From: Waddliaceae bacterium
Lineage (GTDB): Bacteria; Chlamydiota; Chlamydiia; Chlamydiales; GCA-2709385
Reading direction: 5' to 3'
Assembly: GCA_002709385.1 (NCBI GenBank)
Contig: PAQS01000044.1
Coordinates: 1 to 53,771 of the forward strand
DNA length: 53,771 nt
The notes under the pieces: generated by a model
The model's database searches: none
What the model was told of the DNA's origin: nothing
The model's input: only the letters and a program-made list of their open reading frames with translations
Translations under genes and position numbers: made by a program
Shown here: in pieces, positions 28,415 through 35,224 of the stretch
Layout: each line of letters starts with the position of its first letter
How positions within the stretch are numbered: the first letter of the stretch is position 1

Positions 28415-28774
28415 TTTCCGTCTATTCAATACCACAGAGCTTGTGAAATCACAGATAAACAAACTTGAAACTCTTCGCTCATACTTTAGGAAATAACTAG
28501 AATTACCTCCACAGAAACACACAAAAATAGGCTCTAAATATCTTATGAGACATTTTTTTATATGAGAAATAAATTCTAATTAAAATCGTGAAATATTTTT
28601 TGTACTCACAAACTATTGATTCATCGAGTCGTAGGTTATTAACAGAAGCATCATTTGATCACTTACTATAAAAACCTCTTAGAGGTATTTCAGAGAGAAC
28701 TTTTTTCTTTTTCAAGTAAATTAAAAATATTTCTTGTTTCTTTTGACAAAGCCTGAGAATAATAAGCAGTGTTG
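28415..28774. other. AT-rich intergenic region before the Clp-like gene
   Basis: About 360 bp without a gene. TTGACA at 28743-28748 is a perfect -35 box, but no -10 box lies at 16-18 nt; TAATAA (28760-28765) is only 11 nt away. Nothing else is recognisable. Confidence 0.35.
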
Positions 28775-28795
28775 AAGCGTAACACTTTTACGCTT
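28775..28795 (+). promoter_or_regulatory. Leader hairpin upstream of the Clp-like gene
   Basis: Perfect 8-bp inverted repeat AAGCGTAA-CACTT-TTACGCTT, 14 nt before the ribosome binding site. It does not match the CIRCE heat-shock operator. It may be an operator or an mRNA stabiliser. Confidence 0.5.
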
Positions 28796-28822
28796 GTAAC
28801 CCACGGGATAAAGGTACCCATT

Positions 28823-30943
28823 ATGACTATTATTTTTTACCCTAGTACTGAGGAAAATGTGCCTGCTTATGGGGCACCTGGACCTCAAGATGTACAGCAT
28901 TCAGAAGTAGATCAAACAGCTTCTGAATTAGCTTCAAAAACTTTGGGCGGATTGTCTGTTACTTCTAATAAAGCAGGCTCTCAGGCTATTAACAATCTAA
29001 TGAATCAGCTAAGATTAACAAGTTCCAAATGGGATACTGTACTGTCGAAGTATAGTAAACAAGGTTTGGCGAGTGTTGAATCTGATGATCCAAATGACAT
29101 TAATGATGACGTTGATGTTGGTGGTCCTGATAAAGGTGGTAATGACGGTCTTACACCTACATTTTTCATTGACATGACAGAAGCAGCAATAGCTGGTGAG
29201 TATGATCATTTTGTTGGTAGACATGAAGAAGTTCGTCAAGTTTTACGTTCTCTTGTAGGTGGTTTTCACCAGCGTCATGCCTTACTACTTGGTCCTTCTG
29301 GCCGTGGTAAGCGTTCTATTTTGAAACGTCTTGCCTATGAAATGACTAAACGTTCTCTTCCTGACAACATCAATAAAAAGCATTTAATTGCTTTTGATAT
29401 AGACGATTTATTTAGTAAGAGAGACTGGTTACAGAGCTTTAAAGATGCTCTTGATATTCTTGCTGAGAAAAAAGATGAGTGCATTTGTGTGATTCCTCAG
29501 TTAGATAAAATCAACGATAAGTATCGAGAAGGTTCTATAGCAATTGAATACCTTGAGACTAAGATGAAAGAAGGTCTTCAGGTTGTTGCTACTGCTGATG
29601 CTTATAATCCTCGCTATGCGAAGTTCTTTGATGAAGGAACTGGTGTATCTCGCATTGAAGTAAAAGAAGCGGGACAAGACACTGTTCTTTTACTTGTTCA
29701 AAAAGCTTATTTAAATAGAGATGAAGAGCTTGGTGTTATCATCAAGGATAACGCTGTTGAAACAGCTGTTGCCCTTGCTGCGAAGCACATCAAAAAAGAG
29801 CGTCTTCCTGCTACTAAACTTTTTGATTATGCGTGTACATATTTAGAGCTTGCTATTGCTGAAGCAAGACTACGTGGTTGTGATGGTCCTTGCCCAGAAG
29901 GCCCTGGTGGAGTTCCAAAACCTGTAGTAACGACTCGTATTGTACAAGAAGTTTACTGTGCAGAAACAAATACTCCTTTAAGTGAAGTTTTGGAAGTTGG
30001 CTTAGCGGTTAACCTTCCTTTAAAAGATCCTCTAAGTTTAGAAGATCGCTTAAATAATCGAGTGTTTGGGCAAGGCCTCGCTATTCATTCTGTTTCTCAA
30101 GCTATCCTGCGCTATGTCGCAGGATTAAAAAGTCCCGATTCACCAGTCGGGACCTATCTTTTTCTTGGTCCTACAGGAGTAGGAAAGACAGAGCTTTCTA
30201 AGAGTCTTGCAGACGAAGTTTATGGTGGAAAAGACAAGATTATTCGTATTGATATGTCTGAGTACCAGCAAAAGCACGAAGTTAGCCGCCTTATCGGAGC
30301 GCCTCCAGGATACATTGGTTATGATGAAGGTGGTCAGCTAACTGAAGCAATCAAAAACAACCCAAAATCTGTCGTTTTACTAGATGAAATTGAAAAAGCC
30401 CACCCAAATGTGTGGAAGATATTTCTTCAGGTTTTCGATGAGGGTAGACTAACAGACGGACAAGGAAATACTGTAGACTGTCGCCAAGTTCTCTTCATTA
30501 TGACTTCAAACCTTCTGTCTCTTGAAATTGCTCAAATGCTTTCTAGAGATATGACTCAGGCTGAAATTTTAGATGAAATTGAACCATACCTTATTCGTCA
30601 TCTTAGTCCTGAATTTTATAACCGAATCGATAAAACGATTCCGTTCAACATGATCACAGAAGAAGTTTTCCGCCAAGTTATTCCATTTAAATTGGAAGGC
30701 TTGAAAAAGGAAATTCTTAAACTCAAAAACATCGAGCTCGATTGGGGCGAAGACATTTATAACTATCTTGTAGAGCATGGATATGATCAAGCACTAGGGC
30801 TACGTCCTCTTGCTCGCGTACTTGAGCGCGATTTAAAAGATGCTTTAACAGATGGTATTCTTCGTAACGAGTTTGGTTCTGGCGATAAAGTTCAGCTTTT
30901 CGTTCTTGATGGCGAAGTATGCGCACAGCGTATTGATAGCTAA
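28823..30943 (+). CDS. Clp/Hsp100-like AAA+ protein with degenerate first ATPase domain
   Basis: Two-domain AAA+ protein, 706 residues. N-terminal 110 residues are low complexity and Asp/Gly-rich, with no Clp N-domain. D1: Walker A-like GPSGRGKRS near 157 (Arg replaces the usual Thr/Ser after Lys), and a Walker B position reading CVIPQLDKI near 222, lacking the catalytic Asp-Glu; probably non-hydrolysing. There is no coiled-coil middle domain. D2 is intact: GPTGVGKT near 449, aromatic pore loop GAPPGYIGYDEGG, Walker B VVLLDEIEKAHPN near 517, sensor FIMTSN, sensor 2 GLRPLAR near 660. Neither a standard ClpB nor ClpC. The ATG at 28823 has AAAGG 8 nt upstream; a GTG at 28769 is less likely. Possible unfoldase or assembly factor for the proteins encoded next. 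Confidence 0.87.
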   Translation: MTIIFYPSTEENVPAYGAPGPQDVQHSEVDQTASELASKTLGGLSVTSNKAGSQAINNLMNQLRLTSSKWDTVLSKYSKQGLASVESDDPNDINDDVDVGGPDKGGNDGLTPTFFIDMTEAAIAGEYDHFVGRHEEVRQVLRSLVGGFHQRHALLLGPSGRGKRSILKRLAYEMTKRSLPDNINKKHLIAFDIDDLFSKRDWLQSFKDALDILAEKKDECICVIPQLDKINDKYREGSIAIEYLETKMKEGLQVVATADAYNPRYAKFFDEGTGVSRIEVKEAGQDTVLLLVQKAYLNRDEELGVIIKDNAVETAVALAAKHIKKERLPATKLFDYACTYLELAIAEARLRGCDGPCPEGPGGVPKPVVTTRIVQEVYCAETNTPLSEVLEVGLAVNLPLKDPLSLEDRLNNRVFGQGLAIHSVSQAILRYVAGLKSPDSPVGTYLFLGPTGVGKTELSKSLADEVYGGKDKIIRIDMSEYQQKHEVSRLIGAPPGYIGYDEGGQLTEAIKNNPKSVVLLDEIEKAHPNVWKIFLQVFDEGRLTDGQGNTVDCRQVLFIMTSNLLSLEIAQMLSRDMTQAEILDEIEPYLIRHLSPEFYNRIDKTIPFNMITEEVFRQVIPFKLEGLKKEILKLKNIELDWGEDIYNYLVEHGYDQALGLRPLARVLERDLKDALTDGILRNEFGSGDKVQLFVLDGEVCAQRIDS

Positions 30944-30963
30944 TTCTTTTCAATCTTTTTCAT

Positions 30964-31014
30964 GGTCTCCATTTTTAGCTATCGACTAGAAAAGCTAATG
31001 GAGACCACTTTTCT
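30964..31014 (+). terminator. Terminator-like hairpin after the Clp-like gene
   Basis: Arms GGTCTCCAT / ATGGAGACC (with partial extension into TAGCT / AGCTA), followed by ACTTTTCTCTT. The stem is strong, the loop long and the T tract imperfect; it may attenuate rather than fully stop transcription into the next gene. Confidence 0.6.
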
Positions 31015-31077
31015 CTTGTACATATTTCATTGCTCACTATAAGGTTTGGGGTCTTTTATAAAAATTGGAAGACGGTG

Positions 31078-31539
31078 ATGACCAGCTTCTTAGATCCTAT
31101 ACGTAATGTTCGAGATCGTCTGTGCTACACTCCACCTACCCCTCTAAGCTCAGACCAATCTCCTTTGCACTGGAAACGAAAAATACAGCTTTTTCTACTA
31201 AACAAAGAAGATTTCAGGCGAGTAGGCTCAAGAAGAAGTGCTGATATTCATACAACAGAACGCCAATATATACAGCAATGGCCTCCTATGGAGCTTCAAG
31301 CTTTGAGGGCACAAGCTCTTTCTGGATTGTATAGCTATGTCATCTCCGAAATGCGCCCCGAACAAGTTCAAGCATTAAGCAAACGCCAACTAAAAGCTTG
31401 GGATATTTTTCAAACTCAGACAGCTGTGAAATTGATGTCTCCTGAACAGGTTTCTTACGTAAAACAACGTTTTCTTCCCAAATATGATCACTTAATCGCT
31501 CATACAATTAAAGAATATGAGCAAAAAAATTCCGCTTGA
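31078..31539 (+). CDS. Unknown protein sharing a domain with its larger neighbour
   Basis: 153 residues, helical, no signal or membrane segment. Residues about 52-130 (RRSADI...QQWPPMELQALRAQAL...MRPEQVQAL...MSPEQV) align with residues about 60-150 of the 733-residue product downstream, which has the same W-x-P-x-E-L-x-x-L-x-A-x-A block followed by M-x-P-x-Q repeats. The two are therefore paralogues, or share one helical module. ATG at 31078 with GGAAG 6 nt upstream (the frame opens earlier at 31030). 8 bp before the next gene, so one operon. Function unknown. Confidence 0.78.
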   Translation: MTSFLDPIRNVRDRLCYTPPTPLSSDQSPLHWKRKIQLFLLNKEDFRRVGSRRSADIHTTERQYIQQWPPMELQALRAQALSGLYSYVISEMRPEQVQALSKRQLKAWDIFQTQTAVKLMSPEQVSYVKQRFLPKYDHLIAHTIKEYEQKNSA

Positions 31540-31547
31540 GGTGAACA

Positions 31548-33749
31548 ATGGTCAATACTGGATTTGCCGACATCTTTCCTGACTTTAGTCAGCCCCCTAC
31601 AGGGTCTGGCAAGCCTTTGGAGCCCTCTCGACCTGCGATAGCCTCAAGCACTTCTTTTTCCTATTACCGCAGTTTCTATGCTCGTTTTTATAATGAAGAA
31701 GACGCGCAAAAAATTCGTCCTCGTAGCTACTGGGGAAAAAACAAAGCTCGCCGTCGAGATATCATCGAAAACTGGCACCCGAAAGAATTAAAAAACTTGC
31801 CAGCTAAAGCCTTTGCAGCACTACGTAAAGAAACAATGCGTGCGATGAGCCCACTTCAAATACAAGGAATTCCTCCAAAAAAGCTACAAAAACTACAGTT
31901 CCAACAAATACAAGACCTAGCAAGTAAAATGAGTTGGAAGCAACTGAGTGCTTTTGTTCCTTCCCTTGCACCGCGACAAGTTCATGTTATTCATAATCAA
32001 CTTACTAATGAGCAAAAAACAGAAATCTATAGTGCATTTGAATCTGCCAAATCAAAAGATGATCTGCAAAAACTCATCGAAGAAGCTCCTCCTTTTGCTG
32101 TTATCATGGCTTTAGGTGGTCTTTATCATGGAAATGGAAAAGCTGCATCAAGTCTTTTGGAGTCTGCAAAAACACAGGAAACAGGTTTACGTTATTTTAA
32201 GCATTTGGATACAGACCAATTATTGTACATGATTTCTGAGCTAAAAAATAACGAAGCCCGTACAGAGTTTTTTAATGCTTTAAGTGAAGCTCAGAAAAAA
32301 GAAATTGGTCGCAGACAAAGTATCGAAAAAGTAGCAAAGTATCCACTCAATCAACTTTTAGCTCTTACACAAACTGCTTCTGACGATGAGATCAAAGAAA
32401 TCGCAAAAAACATGAGCGACAAGCAAAAAATGGAGCTTCTTGGTCCAACTCTCGATGCTGAGACAGATCCCGAACGACAAGCTGCTCTTGTAAAACTCAG
32501 CCTACATACATTAAAACTCATTCTTTTTTGTAATTCACAAACAGCAAAACTTTTTTCATCTATGCCAAAAGAGCATTGGAGTTCTTTAATTTCTGTAATG
32601 ACAAATGAGCAAATTGCTCTTGCTGTTATGAATGGAGCTGATAAAGATGCAGTGTTACTTCTCGTTAATAACCAGTTAAAAGAAGCACGCATTGAAGCTC
32701 TACTCAATAAAGGAAGCTCTCCAATTGCAACTCAAGAAAACACAAAAAAAGAATTCTTATTTTGTGAAAACTCCAATGAAATCGAAATCGATGCAAACAC
32801 TCTAAAGCAGATTTCTAGCTATTCATATGATGAACTTATAAATCTTGCAGAAAAACTTTCTGATCAAAGTTTAAAAAAACTAAGTAAAGCTTTAAGTAAA
32901 GAACAAGTGCAAGCATTTATTCATCCTTTACTTCAAAAAAACTTAAGTACAGAAGACTCTAAAGCTCTTATGGCAGATATGGGACTTGCTGCACAAAAAA
33001 TTATCTTAATGTCCGATGAAAAGCACTACCCTATGCTTAGGCTTATGTCTGATGAAAATTGGGAGTATTTAGTCCCTCTTATGACAGATAGCCAGCTAAT
33101 CAACACCATCAAAAATGGAAAAGTAGATGCTGATGACCTTCTTTTATGGGTAGATTTCGATCGGGAAGAACGTATTCAAAAACAACTAGGAAAACCAGGA
33201 AATTCACCGAAACAAGAAAAAACAAATGAAGAAGGAATTCATCTTGAACAAGTGCCTTCTCTGAGTTATTCAGAACTCATTCATATTGCTAGTCAACTTG
33301 AAGATGAAGATTTACGCGAACTTGCCATTGTGCTTTCTCCTCAACAAATCAAAGCACTTACAGATCCTGCATTGAATGTTCAAACAAAAACAGAATCTCG
33401 TGAAGTCCTTACAGGAATGCTTTTATCTGAACTTAAGCTAATTCTTTTATCTAAAGAAAATCATTTTTTACTTCTTCCATTAATGCCTGAAGATAAATGG
33501 CCTGTTTTGATTCCTATCATGAGTGATAAGCAACTTGCTCTTTTGATTCAGAAAGGAAAGTTTAACAGTGGAGTTCTTTTCTCTATTCTCAAAGACCCAA
33601 AAAGGCAAAACGTGATTCAGTCTCTGCTTGGTTCTCAACCTGAACCTAAACAGCCTCTTTTGAATCCAGGATTAGATATGCCAGGGCTTGACGCTGAAAC
33701 AGAGAGAATGATTGCAGAAGCAATGAAGCTTTGTGGTAAGATTGACTGA
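31548..33749 (+). CDS. Large helical-repeat protein of unknown function
   Basis: 733 residues, no signal peptide or membrane segment, Lys/Gln/Leu-rich. N-terminal residues about 60-150 share a module with the preceding 153-residue protein. The rest is built of three tandem units of about 146-161 residues (see the repeat entry), each with an E-L-[IL] block, an [MS]-S-x-x-Q segment and a conserved tryptophan in L-M-x-x-x-x-W-x-x-L-[IV]-x-x-M. Such alpha-solenoid architecture usually serves protein binding. GAGGTG lies 4 nt before the ATG and overlaps the previous stop. Intact and long, so a real gene. It could be a type III effector or a scaffold; nothing in the sequence decides this. Confidence 0.8.
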   Translation: MVNTGFADIFPDFSQPPTGSGKPLEPSRPAIASSTSFSYYRSFYARFYNEEDAQKIRPRSYWGKNKARRRDIIENWHPKELKNLPAKAFAALRKETMRAMSPLQIQGIPPKKLQKLQFQQIQDLASKMSWKQLSAFVPSLAPRQVHVIHNQLTNEQKTEIYSAFESAKSKDDLQKLIEEAPPFAVIMALGGLYHGNGKAASSLLESAKTQETGLRYFKHLDTDQLLYMISELKNNEARTEFFNALSEAQKKEIGRRQSIEKVAKYPLNQLLALTQTASDDEIKEIAKNMSDKQKMELLGPTLDAETDPERQAALVKLSLHTLKLILFCNSQTAKLFSSMPKEHWSSLISVMTNEQIALAVMNGADKDAVLLLVNNQLKEARIEALLNKGSSPIATQENTKKEFLFCENSNEIEIDANTLKQISSYSYDELINLAEKLSDQSLKKLSKALSKEQVQAFIHPLLQKNLSTEDSKALMADMGLAAQKIILMSDEKHYPMLRLMSDENWEYLVPLMTDSQLINTIKNGKVDADDLLLWVDFDREERIQKQLGKPGNSPKQEKTNEEGIHLEQVPSLSYSELIHIASQLEDEDLRELAIVLSPQQIKALTDPALNVQTKTESREVLTGMLLSELKLILLSKENHFLLLPLMPEDKWPVLIPIMSDKQLALLIQKGKFNSGVLFSILKDPKRQNVIQSLLGSQPEPKQPLLNPGLDMPGLDAETERMIAEAMKLCGKID
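32339..33660 (+). repeat. Three tandem ~150-residue units inside the coding region
   Basis: Protein-level repeats at about residues 264-423, 424-570 and 571-705. Anchor tryptophans fall at residues 344, 505 and 651. Shared pattern: [YS]-x-L/D-[NE]-[QE]-L near the start, a run of paired helices, then P/M-x-x-x-x-W-x-x-L-[IV]-[SP]-x-M-[TS]-[ND]-x-Q-[IL]. Nucleotide identity is low, so the duplication is old. Confidence 0.75.
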
Positions 33750-33776
33750 TATTTTATTGATCATATTACTGAAGCT

Positions 33777-34568
33777 ATGAAGACAGAACATTTTCATTAT
33801 GCACTAAGCATTGCTTTTACTATTTTTCTTACTCCTCTTTCAGCTCACATTGACGTGACACCTGAGGAAACACGTATTATTGGAGAATGGGTTTGGGAAA
33901 ATGAATGTGCAGGCTCTGTACTTGGCCTCACATCATGGAATAAAAATGAAGAATTTGCTTCAATGGGAATCGCTCATTTTATCTGGCATCCCTCAAAGGC
34001 AAATTCATCCTTTGCTGAATCATTTCCTCAGCTTCTTAAATTTCTAGAATCAAAAGAAGCTACTATTCCTCAATGGCTTAAAAAAGATTCTACTTGTCCT
34101 TGGTCCGACCGCGAAAGTTTTTTAGCTGACATACATTCTCCTCGTATGAAAGAGCTTCGGCAACTCCTCTCTGACACAGTAGAACTACAGTGTTTATTTC
34201 TTATTCAAAGGCTAGAAAATGTACTTCCTCTACTTTGTAAAAAGCTGAGTAATCGACAAGCGAAGCATGTTCGTAAGCAGTTTGAAAGAGTCGCAAGCAC
34301 TCCTGAAGGAGTCGCCGTACTGGTAGATTATTTAAATTTTAAAGGTGAAGGGCTTGGTTCCCTCAGTAACTACAAAGGGAAGGGTTGGGGATTGCTACAG
34401 GTCTTACAATCTATGCGTGGCTCAAAAAAAGGTCCCAAAGCAATCAATCAATTTGCTCGTCGAGCAAAGGCGATGCTCCGAAGACGTGTTCATCATGCTC
34501 CAAGAAACCGACATGAAGAGCAGTGGCTTGCTGCTTGGGAAAAACGCATTGATCGCTATACAATGTAA
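33777..34568 (+). CDS. Exported protein with GIxHFIW motif
   Basis: 263 residues. Seen: a signal peptide (hydrophobic residues 8-22, likely cleavage after PLSA); an N-terminal block with W-V-W-E-N-E-C, SWNKNEEFASMGIAHFIWHP; a middle helical part; and VDYLNFKGEG...NYKGKGWGLLQVLQSM; basic C-terminus. The E-C...W-N...E-F-A-S-[ML]-G-I-[AG]-H-F-I-W pattern recurs, as I recall, in exported proteins of gamma-proteobacteria with no assigned activity; the acidic and aromatic residues would suit a lysozyme-like cell-wall enzyme, but this is inference. Weak ribosome binding site; 27 bp after the repeat protein, same strand. Confidence 0.75.
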   Translation: MKTEHFHYALSIAFTIFLTPLSAHIDVTPEETRIIGEWVWENECAGSVLGLTSWNKNEEFASMGIAHFIWHPSKANSSFAESFPQLLKFLESKEATIPQWLKKDSTCPWSDRESFLADIHSPRMKELRQLLSDTVELQCLFLIQRLENVLPLLCKKLSNRQAKHVRKQFERVASTPEGVAVLVDYLNFKGEGLGSLSNYKGKGWGLLQVLQSMRGSKKGPKAINQFARRAKAMLRRRVHHAPRNRHEEQWLAAWEKRIDRYTM

Positions 34569-34583
34569 ATACTAGGATTGACA

Positions 34584-35198
34584 ATGAGTATCTTATATAG
34601 CACCTTACATATTCCTTCTGAGGACAAAACGAAGTGGGGTTTGCATGGTCGTTCCCCTAGTCGAAAAGGAGTGAAAGCATGGCGATCAATTTTTAGGTTT
34701 AAGCACCGAACTGTTCCAGTTTATACTTCAGAAAAAAAAGACCATGTGACTTATTTAGATGAGAAAAGTCTTATTCAATTTTTTGACCGAGCACACCGAT
34801 ATTTATGTCCCTATTGGTCACTTACTTACATTACAGATTCTCTACAGCAAATCAAAGCAGAGCTAAGCCTTCCTTCAGGAAAGCGGATCATTCCTTTTGC
34901 TCAAGATTTTTTCAAACGGATGAATCAATTGATTCATCTACAATCTTACCATGACACACATAGTACCGAGGAAATTCAGCACCGAATTGATGAAATAGAA
35001 AAGAGGATTAAACTACAAACTCTTCGTTTAGAGGACGATCATAAAAAAGCTGAAACCCTAAAAAACTCTCGTCTTCCCGAAGATAAAAAAGAATATGAGC
35101 AAACTCTTCGATTTATTAAATGGCGTGAAGAAGAAATTCATAAGAAGAAAAAAAATCTTACACGCGCAAAAAACGATCTCCAATTAGCTCTCGTATAG
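34584..35198 (+). CDS. Coiled-coil protein of unknown function
   Basis: 204 residues, Lys/Glu/Arg-rich. The C-terminal 80 residues (STEEIQHRIDEIEKRIKLQT through the end) are heptad-like and likely a coiled coil; the N-terminal half is basic with several aromatics. No signal peptide. The ATG at 34584 has AGGA 6 nt upstream; a TTG two codons earlier (34578) overlaps that site and is less likely. It follows the exported protein by 15 bp and closes the cluster, ending 26 bp from the converging acylase gene. Confidence 0.72.
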   Translation: MSILYSTLHIPSEDKTKWGLHGRSPSRKGVKAWRSIFRFKHRTVPVYTSEKKDHVTYLDEKSLIQFFDRAHRYLCPYWSLTYITDSLQQIKAELSLPSGKRIIPFAQDFFKRMNQLIHLQSYHDTHSTEEIQHRIDEIEKRIKLQTLRLEDDHKKAETLKNSRLPEDKKEYEQTLRFIKWREEEIHKKKKNLTRAKNDLQLALV

Positions 35199-35224
35199 TC
35201 CGAAGTCCTGTGATCTATGTAATT

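Noticed and set aside
28743-28771. Sigma70 promoter for the Clp-like gene
   Set aside because: Perfect TTGACA, but no acceptable -10 box at 16-18 nt.
28823-30943. Canonical ClpB disaggregase
   Set aside because: No N-domain, no middle coiled coil, and first ATPase motifs degenerate.
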